Of a DNA stretch of 64,000 bases, positions 53,301 through 64,000 are shown in pieces. Origin of the DNA: Prototheca cutis (Eukaryota > Chlorophyta > Trebouxiophyceae > Chlorellales > Chlorellaceae); NCBI GenBank assembly GCA_002897115.2, contig BCIH01000005.1, forward strand, positions 788,683 through 852,682, written 5' to 3'. A program made the position numbers and the translations under genes. The notes beneath the pieces are model-generated. The model saw only the letters and a list, made by a program, of their open reading frames with translations, was not told where the DNA came from and ran no database searches. Numbering within the stretch: the stretch's first letter is position 1; every line of letters starts with the position of its first letter.

Positions 53301-56300
53301 TGTACGCCCGCGTGCACCAGATCAAGCGTCTGGCTGCCGACCCTGACGACCACCGGTCCGTCATCCTCTGTGAGTATGCCCACGCCATGGGCAACAGCAG
53401 CGGCAACATCCATGCCTATTGGCAGGCCTTTGATGAAGTGCCAGGGTTGCAGGTGCAGAGTGGAATGGGTGGGTAGGTTGTGCGCTGTTCTCTTCGATGG
53501 TACCAGTGATGTGATTCTTGTCNTGGTGCATCCCNTCCATGGCAATGCAGTGGGCATCTGCCGGGATGGTCGAGAGCCGTTTTTCAAGTGCAGTATCCAT
53601 AAGCCGAGAGCGGGTTCTCAAGCTCCAACCAGCCAACTCCCTCTCAACCGCAGGGCGGGTTTGTGTGGGATTGGGCCGACCAGGCTCTTGTCAAGCGGGA
53701 TGCTCAGACAGGGCACGAGTTTTGGGCATACGGCGGCGACTTTGGTGAAATGCATCATGATGCCCAGGTGTGCTGGTGGTGGGCGGGGGGAGTTTGGGGG
53801 GTCGGGGTTTGGAGGTTTGGGAGGTGCCTCAGGGCCATGCGGTCTGAGACACACAAGCAAGCCGCCGGCTGACAGTACATGCACCCAGCAAAGTCCTTCA
53901 CCAACCCCAACGAACAACCATGCAGTTTTGCCTGAATGGGATTGTGTGGCCAGATAGAACTCTGCACCCNGCGGCACTGGAGTTCAAGTACCTGCAACGG
54001 CCGTTGAGATACGAGGTCGCCTGTGAGCCTGGGGAGGACGTGCCCCACCTCAAACTCGGCTCCNGGCAGAGCTTTGCAGAGATGCGCGATTTGTCCCTAG
54101 AAGTGGCGGTCACATGCAGTGGTGCGTGTGTTTGAGGGCCCTGTTTCTGATCTGGATGGCTGAAAGGGAATGTTTGATTGCATCCCATGAAATTGAACAC
54201 CCGCCTCCCGCCCACCCATCCGCCTCCCCAACCCACACAGGCGCAATCTCCAGGACTCATAAAATCGATGTGGCTGGACCGGGCCAGCCGGCTCTCCCAC
54301 CAGGCAAACAGATCGCGGTCGACATCCCCTGCTGGAGCGAGATGTTGCAGGAACTTGCACCAGATCGGACATGCGCGGCTTGTGATGTCGAGGACAGCGC
54401 TTTCCTGAACGTCACAACTCGCTGCAAGCTGGCCTCTCTCTGGGCACCAGAGGCAGGCAGTGAAGGGCCGGGGAGAATGTGTTTTGGGCTTGTTTTTGGC
54501 ATCACCATGTGCCATTGCTATGTTGATTGAATCGTAACATGCGCTACCTGGTGATACCCCGGTATGCACCTGGATATACAAACCCCACTCACCAAATCCA
54601 TCACAGGGCCATGAGCTTCAGCACGACCAAGTCCCGCTGCCGGAACNGTTGAATGCTGCAGTCATGCAGCGCGTTATGGCGCCGAGTCATGACATGGAAC
54701 GCTCAAGCCCGAAACGAACAGACCTGGGCCTGCAGTATACTGTTTGTCCCCGCACGGGTGCACTGGTGTCGCTCCGGGCTTGTCCGGAAGGTTCCGAGTT
54801 GCTGTCGTGGCCACTCACTCCCTGCCTCTGCCGGGCGCCCACAGACAACGACCGGGGTGGGGCGTCCGGGACGAGCCATGCCGCACGCTGGAAGAAAGCG
54901 GGACTGGACCGGCTCGTCCCAGACCCAGGGTCACTGCACATCCACGGCTTGCCGGAGCCGGTAGCAGCTCCTGGTGGGCATTGTGCATCGCAGCCCATCA
55001 CCGTCAGCTACGTGCTCGTGCCAGAGCAGGGCACTGAAGGCTGTGAGGAAGCTGTCAAGGCCGTCGGTGTTGGCGAGGTGAGCTTTCCGGGGGGGTGAGT
55101 ATATTCTGGCAGCTTTGTTCTGCTCATAGCATGCAACCAAAAGAAGGGAAGGGGAGCGCGATTGTTGCTCACTTGCTGCAAAATCGCTCCGTGTGCAGAC
55201 GGGAGGGACTCACTGGATGTCCGAGCCTGCCGGCCCAGAGCAAGACGATGCGCATGCACAGCCTGAGAGTCTGGGAGAAGGGTCCTGCAGCGAGGCCAGT
55301 ACTGGAGCCAGGATCCCGGTGACTGCAGTCTACACCCGCTCCCATGATGACAGCTCCCTATTCATCGATTGGGAGATTGATGCACGGCAAGCGATGCCTG
55401 GCGGCGCCACCGGTGCAGCGTAAGCATTTTCAGTTGGGTCTGGCGGATTGCTGCAAGGCTGGTCTGCTTGTGGCAGTGGAGCGGGGTTGCCTGCGCTCTG
55501 GACATGGCCATGCCTTTGTCTGGACAGATCCAGGGAAGAAGGCCCCCGGGCGTCATCCACCTCCCATCTTCAGACAAGATCTTCCGGTCCTTGTGTCTCA
55601 AAACTGCAGGTCGCTTGCACGGGTTGGAGTGAGGCTTGGCGTGCCAAACAAGCTGCAGAACGTTCGCTGGTACGGCCGTGGTCCCCACGAGTGCTACCCC
55701 GACCGCAAGGCATCGGCATGGCTGGGTGTGCACAGCGCAGGCAGCGTGGCAGACCTCCACACCCCTTACATCTTTCCCAGTAAGTGAGCGGTATCGTTGT
55801 TGGAGTGGAGTGTTTTTGTTGTTGTTTTTTTTGGATGGCAGCACTGTGCTGACTGTCGTTTCGGGTGTGTGCGATTGGACAGCTATNGCCTGTGCATCCA
55901 TCTTACTGACACCTGGCCTCTTATGCTGCAACAACAACTACTCCTGCCTCCGGGATCAAACAAACCCAAAAAATAACCAGGCGAGAATGGCGGCCGGGCG
56001 GATGTGAGATGGGTGGAGCTGGTGGGCCCGGACGGTGGCCCGGCTCTGATTGCCAGTATCCGGGGTCACAGCATGCAGTTCTCGGCGAGTCCCTACAGCC
56101 TGGAAACCCTGGAATCCACCACGCACAACCACAAACTTGAGGCGCGTGGGTGTGCAGGGGATTCTTGGGAAGGCAAAGACTGCTACAGGTGCATGACAAT
56201 CTATGGATGGCAGTAGAATGCATTTCTGGAGCTGGGGGGAGTGACCTGGTTACCTGGGGCGTGCATGGGGTCTCTGATGGCCAATGGCATTGCCCCTTTT

Positions 56301-56648
56301 ATTTCTTGACAGGCTTCTGGCTGCACCCATGTCCATCTGGACTTTGCACACATGGGCTTGGGTGGTGATGACAGCTGGAGCCCATCTGGTGAGGGATGTT
56401 GTTGGAATGTGGTGAGAGAACAGTAAAGTGCATGCCCAGGGAGCGCACTTCGTGCTCCTGCATGATTGCAGCGCAATCGGCAGTGCCCTGCAAATGGGTG
56501 ACTGCATGCACGTCTGCCAATCCCATTGACCCTCCATGTACTTGCAAATGCAGTGCATCCTGAATATTTTGTCCGGCCTGGAGTCTACAAGTTCAGGCTG
56601 GTGCTCCAACCGAGAGACGAGGCTCATTCCGTCCAAGATGGTGTCTGA
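50384..56648 (+). CDS. LacZ-type beta-galactosidase (GH2)
   Basis: Hydrolyses terminal beta-galactosides. About 19 exons, among them 50384-50650, 50808-50958, 51104-51325, 51459-51560, 51723-51984, 52085-52296, 52479-52748, 53004-53140, 53246-53452, 53654-53767, 55199-55419, 55610-55789, 55981-56149, 56313-56388, 56554-56648. The N-terminus ([20 protein letters not shown]) resembles the plant GH2 protein At3g54440. Sugar-binding domain: [23 protein letters not shown] [15 protein letters not shown] barrel: [23 protein letters not shown] (acid/base Glu), [16 protein letters not shown] (nucleophile Glu). C-terminal beta-gal small-chain domain: [38 protein letters not shown]. Two or three joins (around 54120-54650 and 56150-56310) were not settled. 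No signal peptide seen. Confidence 0.93.
52805..52850 (+). repeat. (ATTTT)n microsatellite in a beta-galactosidase intron
   Basis: About nine tandem ATTTT units, followed by a G-rich stretch, in the intron between 52748 and 53004. Confidence 0.95.
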
Positions 56649-57198
56649 CTGTTGTTGATGCGGCGCTCTCTGCAAGCGCTCCACGTGCCCCGCTGCATGC
56701 CAGTGTGGAAGGCACAAGCTGTGAGCACCCACCGTCGGCTACACTAGAGTGCGGGTGAACCTCCCTTGTGGTGGTGCAGATCGTCAGTTCGTTTGGCCCT
56801 CGACAGGAATGCCTGCTGGTGGTTTGACCGTCGGGCACGCTTTGCACCTGAGTATCAGCAAGACGTTCTCGCTGACGCACAAGGGCAACAGCACAGCAGG
56901 CTGTGTTCAGGCGAGTGCAGCATGATAGTGGGCGCAAGCGCGTTTTCACGTGCCACCAAACGAAGGCATCATGGGATTTGGTGGGAATGACCNGCCATCG
57001 TCGATGTTCCGCACGCCGGACGAAAACCCCCATACGATACGATTTTTTTGAGCGGATCCCGGGAAGCATTTCGAAAAATTGTCTTTGCACAGGGATCCCT
57101 GCCCGCAACAGCGATTTGGCAAGCGGATCTGCAAAGTAGGCACGCGAGTCTTGCGTTTTTCGTCGGTTTGGGTTTGAGTAGTGCATCGAGGCCATCCG
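56649..57198. other. Intergenic
   Basis: Between beta-galactosidase and ORC2, same strand. One unread base at 56993. No gene recognised. Confidence 0.5.
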
Positions 57199-59119
57199 AT
57201 GCCACCTCGCAAGCGCCCAAAGCAGTCGGCAGCAGCTACCCAGGCCAGCCCAGTGGCAGCTGGCTCCCAGGACGACCGTGAGGTGTGGGGCCACCATTGC
57301 TGGCAGCCCATGCCTTGATCATGATGTTTATATAAATGCCTCGTCTTTACATCTCACACACGAATGCGCTTGCCTGCACTGCAGAAGCCGTTGCCGGTGG
57401 TGGTGCGCAAGGAGTGGGGCAAAACCCATCGGGACACCTACTTTGCGCACCCCAATGCCAGCGGCAGCAGCAGGACGGTCGCTGATCTCCAGATCCCAGG
57501 ACTGGGAGAAACCACGCTCCAGGACTATATCACCAGGGTGTGAACGGAGCATGCATTCATGTGTGGCACTGCATGTGTAATTGGGCTGGGACAGCTGTGC
57601 ATGGACGGGCTCAGTACCCCGCTCCAGCTGGCCCAGCGCACCATGTCTCTCGTGCCATGCAGCTGCCTGTGAGCCATGCCAAGGAAAAGGCAGTGCTGGC
57701 CAGCCAGCACGCAGCCCAGTTCCCCGAACTTTGGCAGCGATGGAGGTGCGGAGTTTGGGGTTTACAATGGGTCGTCGTCCGGCTGAAGATGACACTGTCC
57801 AATTTCCTTGGGAGTTCAAACAACGCACGTGCGCCCCATTCATCCGATCAGCTCCCATCCTCGCCCGCTCAACTCCAACAGGNCTGGGTATAGCTTGTTA
57901 TTTTATGGGTACGGCTCTAAGCGAGAGCTGCTGATGAAGCTGGGCAGAAGCTGGACTTCTGACGGCGCCTGCTTTTCTGTGGAGGGTCAGCAGCCGGGTC
58001 TGACGGCGCGCGACGTGCTGGTGTGGGCGGCGGCGGCCGCGCACGGGGCCAAGCCCGCGACATACCGTGCCTACTCTCCGGATGATCTGATGGAACTGCT
58101 GCGACGGCCTGGGGCTGCACGGGTGTACGTGCTGATCCACGGGATTGACGGGCCGGGTCTGCGCGACCCCGGCGCGCAGGCACAGCTGTCGCGTCTGGCC
58201 GCGCTGCCGAGGGTCCACCTGGCCGCCAGCGTGGATCACGTCAACGCCGCGCTGCTTTGGAGCCTGCAGGCACGGGACCGGTTTGCTTGGACCTGGGTGC
58301 ACACCCCGACGTTTGAGCCGCTCGCTAAAGAAGTGACCGCGGCGGGCATCGCACCGCTGCTGCTGGGGCGCAGGGAGGAAGGCGCGGCGCGCGGGGCGAG
58401 GGTCGTGCTGGCGTCCCTGTCCCGCAACGCCCGACAGGTGTTCCGTCTCCTGGCAACCTGCCAGCTGGCACCAGACGGAGAACACGGTATGTTTGGCCGT
58501 TGCTGATGGGGCCTGCTCCGACGATGGGACTGCTGGTTTATGCGCATGGACCTGCCACACTGCCTGCCCACCGACTCGCAACTGGCCAAAACACAGGCAT
58601 GAGCTTTGACAGGCTGTTCCAGCAATGCCGGGAGCAGTTTCTGGTTTCGAATGAGACGCTGCTTTCCTCGTTCCTCACTGAGTTTCGAGACCATGACCTC
58701 ATCCGGACCAAGTGAGTCTGTTTTGTCAGCGGGGTGGGCTGGAGGGGTGGGGGGATGCTCAGCATCCGTGGCCGGAAGCTTGTGGTGCAGAGCACATGCT
58801 CTGCGTGCTGAGCGTGCTGGTCGGTCCTGGTTGCTTCGACATCATACCTGTATGCTATGAAATGGGGATTGTGTGCATGCGAGGATCGCGGGCAGCATTC
58901 GCAATGCCGGGGCCAACAAGAGCATGGCCTTTTTTCAAAGGGGAAGAGGGGGCGTTCGACCCAGTCGCAGCTAGTTGGCGGGTGCCGCTGATTCTTCATC
59001 CGGTCCAAGTCACCCCCCGATCCCGTAGGCGCTCGCCAGAGGGCACCGACCTGCTGCAGCTGTGCTTTGCACCAGAGTCATTGCAGCAGCTTCTGGAGGA
59101 GATTGACCAGCTGGACTGA
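57199..59119 (+). CDS. ORC2: Origin recognition complex subunit 2
   Basis: Subunit of the replication-origin binding complex. Exons 57199-57282, 57385-57537, 57663-57745, 57882-58486, 58597-58711, 59029-59119; lengths sum to 376 residues with all phases matching. It starts MPPRKRPKQSAAATQASP. AAA+-like domain: YSLLFYGYGSKRELLMKLG (degenerate Walker A as usual in ORC2), VYVLIHGIDGPGLRDPGAQA, VHLAASVDHVNAALLW, FAWTWVHTPTFEPL. C-terminal winged helix: FQQCREQFLVSNETLLSSFL, TEFRDHDLIRTK, then LLQLCFAPESLQQLLEEI. These are diagnostic of ORC2. One unread base at 57883 just after an acceptor. It is convergent with the amine oxidase, 96 nt apart. Confidence 0.96.
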
Positions 59120-59215
59120 GCCCATAGTCACCCGATTGGACTGATGGTTGCGTTTGGAAGAGAAGTCCGATGAACTGGAGCAATATGTCGCCAGAGCGCC
59201 AGGGCATCCTCCTCC

Positions 59216-62200
59216 TCAGTTGAGGTAGACATAGTCTGCCTCGCCAGAGTAGTCTGGCACGCAGGTGCTGAATGCCGTGGCATCCTCTGCGTCTGCGTCA
59301 ATAGACTCCAGGCTGTCAAAATAGTTCCACGGCTGCAGTATGCGGGTTTGGGGGTGGACAAGACAACGATGATGGGGGATTTTGCATGCTCGTTTAACCC
59401 GTTTGCATGCACCCATCAGGTGGGCCGGCAGCGGGGCTTGTATTCCAGTGATCGTGAGCAGGGTTGCGGCACCCTTGCCACTCTCGTCCACCCACGCACC
59501 AACCGACCTTGATGAAGAAATTGGCACCAAAATTTGAAATGAGGGGCACGTCCTCTGAGCGTGGGACATGCTGCACCCCGATGGTCACCCAGGCCACCAA
59601 ATCCTGCATGACGATGCTGTCACCTGAAGGCATGGCAGAGGAATGGTAGCCGTGTGAAGGGGCAGGTCTTTATTGTCGGCGCAGCACACTGCCCATGGTG
59701 GTCATTGGGTGCCATGCTTTCAATTTAAAAAGCGCCCAATGAAGATCAGGCGCGCCTTTGCTAGGCAGGCAGGTGCTTGTGTTCTTGATGCAGGACTTTG
59801 GAGCCAGGCTTTCCGTGGAGACATCCTCTCTGAGGTAGTGGTCAAAGTCGACCACTGGCTCCCCAGGGTTTGAGAAGTCGAATCTGATAAATTTAGAGAG
59901 GTGTAAGAGGCGTTTTGAGATGGGCATGATGTATTGCAGGTGCAGGAGCTTGTGTGACAGCAGAATCAAACAGTCCCCCAAGGTGCAGGCTGGGCTACAT
60001 CATTTATCAACTAAGAACAAGCGTGCATGAACGCTTGATAGCCAGCAGCAGAAGAAGCACTATCTACTTCCCTTATCACTCACGTGGCATCGCTGTTCCG
60101 GACTTCAGAATCCTTGTGCTTGGTAACTGCCAACTGGTACTTGGTCCATGAAGCAGCTGAACCGAGGTGTTGCGGAGAGGTGGAATTGATCCCGGGAATA
60201 AATGTCCAGGCCATACAAGAGAATCAAGCACTGCAGGAGAGAGCAAGTTTGCCAGTCACGGCCCCAAGCGCACCTTTGGTCAGCGGGTGGGAGTCAGGAA
60301 GAAGCTGCAGGGTAGTGAGACCGGGCACGATGGCATACCCCCGCATCGATCCCCACCGGTTGGTTTTGTTCTCGTTGACAAACTGCCACACCTGGAAATT
60401 GGAGGAAAAACAAAGTTTGGGGCTGCCAATGAGGTGCAAGGTGTGCATGCAATGCAGGAAAGGCCGCAGTTGCGTGTGCCGACTAGCATGTAGAGACTGC
60501 ATTTTGCAGACCCTTGATTGCTTGTTTGGTCCTTCCCATGCATGTCCACACCGGCGAGGTAACCCAGGCAAAAGATTTTGCAAGAACCAACCGTGGGCCG
60601 ACTGGCGTTGACTTTGAGCCCCAGCTCAAATTCCCGGCGCTCGGTGGAGATGTACTTGAGGTAGGGCTGGTGCGCCCACTCGGGCATGCTCGCCTTTGGG
60701 TCAATCTCACGCAGCGCATCCTCGTAGGTTCCGACCTTGACCGTCTGTGTGTGGGAGTGCTTGGCTTGTGTTATTAGAGAGTGTTTTGCTTGGAGGAGGG
60801 GCCAGCATGTTGTGCACTTGAACATTCCCCCGGGGGAAGCCTCTGGCCAAGTGGCCAGGACACCTTGATGCATGCGCGCAGCGTATCGACCCAGGGACGG
60901 GGGTAGTTAATAGGTAGGCGGCAAAAACGCCGACAGCAGTTCGTGCAGTTCACACCCCTGCCTGCCCTACTCTTGACGACAACACGCGTACCTGGGTGAC
61001 AAAGGAGTTGTTGACCCCGGCAACATCCAGGTCTGCCTTCCAGCTGGACAGGTGATCATGGAGATTGGCAAAGACATATTTGTGCACGCGTGTGCCAAAG
61101 GGGGCGTTCCAGGCCGTCTGGCCGTTGGGGTCGTGAAACAGCGTGGACATGTAGCCTGCCATCGTTGTCCGAACCTCCACCGATGCATCCTGCTTGAACC
61201 TGTTGGAAGTTGGCAGGTAGCTGGGTGCCGGGTTGCGGGGGCCTGGGGAGGTGTGCGGGGACCTTGGTGGGCGTCAATGACACCCACGGCCAGACACCAG
61301 TCATCCCTGCCCTGACCCACAACAACCCAAGAATAACTGGGTCCCTCACACAAATCACTTGCCTGACATCAAACATGTAGTCGTAGTTTCCAATGGTGGA
61401 CACGCTGCGCACCACAAACTCGATTCCCCGGGCACCGTCTGCATGCATGCCGTGCAGATCCGCCGCATGCGTGTGGCGCCAGGCAGGCGTGTTCATGTCG
61501 TCCTCAAACATGCAAATGACGCCAGCCTGTGTAATTGAACCATACAAGCCGTAGTTCATCTCTGCGTGGCGGGGGTTTGTAGGTGCGGTACGAGTTTGAA
61601 GGATTGGTGTCACCTGTCAACGCTGACATCCAGTCCACTGTCGCCGTGCTGCAGCGAGCCTCACCCGTTGCCGCAACAAGAACCTATCTTCCCTTTTTCT
61701 CATTCGGCCCTTGCGTCCCCCCCCAAATCCAACACGCACCTGAGTCCAGGTAGACGGCGTTCCAGGGGCAGTCGTAGCCTTTTTTTAGGGGCCGGGAGTT
61801 GGTCCCCACGCCAAAGGCACTGTCCAGGTAGTAGGTCTGGCCGTCCCCTGAGAGCGGTGGATGACGTGGCGGTTGTCGGCAATTTGTTGAGGCCATTGCC
61901 AGCTCAGCAATGGCAGCGACAAGGAGGCCAGCTTGAACCCAGGCATGCCTGAGGCCCAGCTCCAAGCATGTCCACCAACCCTTGTCTTCTCTCACTCACC
62001 GCCATAGCCAGAGTACGCGACATACATGTCCTGATGGGATAACTCATACAAGATGCGCTGGCCCTTGTATGTCATGTCAAACAGCTGGGGACCCGTCTCG
62101 GCACGGTGCGTCACGTGGCCCTCCCACCCCTTCCACCGAAACCGCCGCCCGTTTGCTGNTTTTTTTGTGTTGTGGGTGTGGATGGGGACGAGTGGAAGCA

Positions 62201-64000
62201 GTGGACAGCAGCCCCTTGCACAAGGAGTTGTTCCGATGCCACCAGTTCAGCAACCTCCGGCAGAACAGATTGAAACCAAGCCATCACTCCGCACCGTCTG
62301 CTGTATCGATGCTGAATCTGATGCCCTTTGGCAAAAAGGGTCTGGGCGGCGGCTTGGCATCTGGCTTTGGAGGGTTCCGGGGGTTTGTGGTCGCCCACTG
62401 GAAATCGTAGTCCGGGTCTTCCCACTCTGATGCAAAGCACCTCTGTCCAAGAACCGCGTGGACAGGGAATGTCATGTAATCATCACCCCCACATTGCTTG
62501 TTTGCCTTCGTGACAGCTGTTGTCGGAACCTTGCAAGTCTATATATGGAGCCTGGGAAACAGGAGAACAGCAACACACCGTAGCATGCCCTCAATCAACT
62601 AGAGCAATGAGCCTCCAGGCCTACCTTGAGTTGCCCAGAGTGAAAAGCCTCGAGCAGTTGCTCGGCCGTCGCGAATGGTCCCTGCAAGCAGTACTCGTAG
62701 TCAAACCAAGTCCACTTGTCATTGTCAGGGTCTGCATACAGAGNAGGTAGTATNCTGCAGCTCATTTCTGGGTGCACATTGGCTGGGCAACGGGACCGTG
62801 GCTGGATCGTTCAATGACACTGCAGCTGCTGGCAAAGGGCGCCGCGGCGCGATTCGGAACCGGGACGGCCTNNAGTCATATGAGGCCCCAATTGCCGTTG
62901 CACCATGCAGAGTACTCTCAACAAACAAACACACCTGTGGCATTGATCTTGAAGGAGATTGGCAGGGGATGCAAGTATGCCTCATCGCCGCCGTTGGTCC
63001 TGGGAACGTACTGCCATTTGATAACTGAAATCCGGCCTTCAGTACTATTGTGTAAGAAAGGAAACTCCAGCCACGTCAGCCGGTGTGGGCCACAGACCGG
63101 TTCTGAGGACGGGTTGGGGGGGGGGGGGGGGTGGGGGGGGGGGGGGGGGGGGGGGGGGGGATTGGGAGGTGTGGCGCTGTAGGGAAACTGTTGGGACAGA
63201 TCAAGGATGACTAACCATGAACACAAAGAAGTCGATCCTGCATCCATATCCGCACCTGCACTGGGGGCTGGAGCATCCCCCGATGCAGCCTTGACCTCGG
63301 GCTGTTCTGTGAGGTTTTGCATTGATGAAGCGTAGCACTGGCCCCCGGTGATGTTGAGGAAAATGTCCTTGATGGCATGCGCCGCCTGATTGTCAGGAGG
63401 CGTGGTGGGGCTGAGTTGGGAATACCCTGGGCTGGCATGGGCAGTGCCACAGCAGGACATCTCTGTACCACCCCCGGATACCTCACACGCACCTTGCCCA
63501 CGGGGACATCGGACCAGCCTGACGAGATGTAGCCGTATGGGAATTTGTTGAATGGAATCTCTCCAGGCCTCTTGAGTTCTTGGATGGTCGTGCCCGGACC
63601 CACCGGGAGTGGGCCCACCTGCGTCATTAGGGCTGGACTTACTGACTCTGGGGCCACTGCAGGGGGCCCACGCATTTGTTCCAGAGTGCACACGTACTCC
63701 TGTTTGGTCAACCAAGTCCAGCGAGAGTCAGCCATGATCAGTCCTGTACCCACCTTGTACACCATAACGTCGCGGGGCAAGGCGGCCCCACGCAGGACGA
63801 TGGCCTTTGCATACTTCTGCGGCTTTGCGCCGGTACCATCCAGGTAGGCCAGTGCCTCCTGCTTGGGAGGATCTAGCGCGCTCAGGCTGTGGAAGACGTT
63901 GTCCGTGGGCTGTCCAGAACATAGAGGGAGTGGGAGAAGGGCGTGGAGGCAGGAAAGTAGGAAGAATCGCTCATGGGACCAGCACCAGCACCAGCACCAC
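59216..64000 (-). CDS. Copper amine oxidase (primary-amine oxidase), 5' end outside window
   Basis: Oxidises primary amines to aldehydes with release of hydrogen peroxide and ammonia, using copper and the TPQ cofactor. About 14 exons on the minus strand; the most upstream one placed is 63909-63754, and the gene continues past the right edge or into the last 90 bases. Segments in order: DNVFHSLSALDPPKQEALAY, EIPFNKFPYGYISSGWSDVP, EAYLHPLPISFKINATG, FLPKGIRFSIDTADG, RILYELSHQDMYVAYSGYG, YYLDSAFGVGTNSRPLKKGY, RGIEFVVRSVSTIGNYDYMF (NYD-Y, the Tyr converted to TPQ, near 61385), VHKYVFANLHDHLSSWKADL, TERREFELGLKV, KTNRWGSMRGYAIVPG, GEPVVDFDHYLREDVS, SIVMQDLVAWVTIGVQHVPR, ending VYLN at TGA 59216-59218. 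Unread bases at 62159, 62744, 62754 and 62872-62873. Confidence 0.88.
63116..63160 (+). repeat. Poly-G tract in an amine oxidase intron
   Basis: About 45 bases, nearly all G (one T), in an intron between the YLHPLPISF exon and the next upstream exon. On the gene strand it is poly-C. Length uncertain. Confidence 0.9.

Overview
This window is nuclear DNA from a green alga (chlorophyte); the exact lineage is not fixed by the sequence. The evidence is intron-rich genes with short GT-AG introns in GC-rich DNA, a hydroxyproline-rich wall glycoprotein with long PPPPKRS/PPPPPTRS blocks, a plant-type LacZ-like GH2 beta-galactosidase, a PB1-TPR protein of the plant CLMP1/Phox type, and organelle-type PepN and RsuA-like enzymes. 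There is no operon or bacterial gene structure. Two N-runs (15792-15951 and 40977-41076) and scattered single Ns show it is a draft assembly.

Layout, left to right. 0.3-2.8 kb: SAM methyltransferase, riboflavin kinase (+). 3.2-4.4 kb: small secreted Cys-rich repeat protein (+). Its first intron carries a circularly permuted tRNA-Ala(CGC) gene, in which the 3' half precedes the 5' half; this is the most notable element of the window. 4.9-7.2 kb: NDC1-like nucleoporin (-). 7.6-9.5 kb: RsuA/RluB-type pseudouridine synthase (+). 9.8-10.1 kb: a scrap resembling the C-terminal Zn-ribbon/NRD part of a TnpB/Fanzor-type nuclease. 10.5-12.2 kb: phosphopantothenoylcysteine decarboxylase and CMC2 (-), only 23 nt apart. 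13.5-16.3 kb: Pro-rich cell-wall protein with N-x-G pentapeptide repeats (+). 17.3-18.6 kb: RPB5 (-). 19.2-21.7 kb: type II membrane, glycosyltransferase-like protein (-). 22.2-25.8 kb: SYF1/XAB2 splicing factor (+). 26.5-28.5 kb: AP-1 mu adaptin (+). 28.8-33.0 kb: SPT16 (+). 33.5-35.3 kb: unidentified protein (-). 37.1-40.1 kb: PB1-TPR protein (+). 40.5-45.5 kb: aminopeptidase N (-). 46.3-46.8 kb: small membrane protein (-). 48.5-49.5 kb: small secreted protein (+). 50.4-56.6 kb: LacZ-type beta-galactosidase (+). 57.2-59.1 kb: ORC2 (+). 59.2 kb to the right edge: copper amine oxidase (-, incomplete).

The genes are mostly unrelated housekeeping functions (transcription, splicing, replication, vesicle traffic, cofactor synthesis, nuclear pore) mixed with secreted or wall proteins. 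There is no pathway cluster. Two features of gene expression stand out: an unusually frequent use of GC-AG introns (donors such as AG|GCACGT), and a possible bicistronic pair CMC2-PPCDC. Exon limits below were read by eye from splice consensus, reading phase and protein-family conservation. No alignment or transcript data were available.
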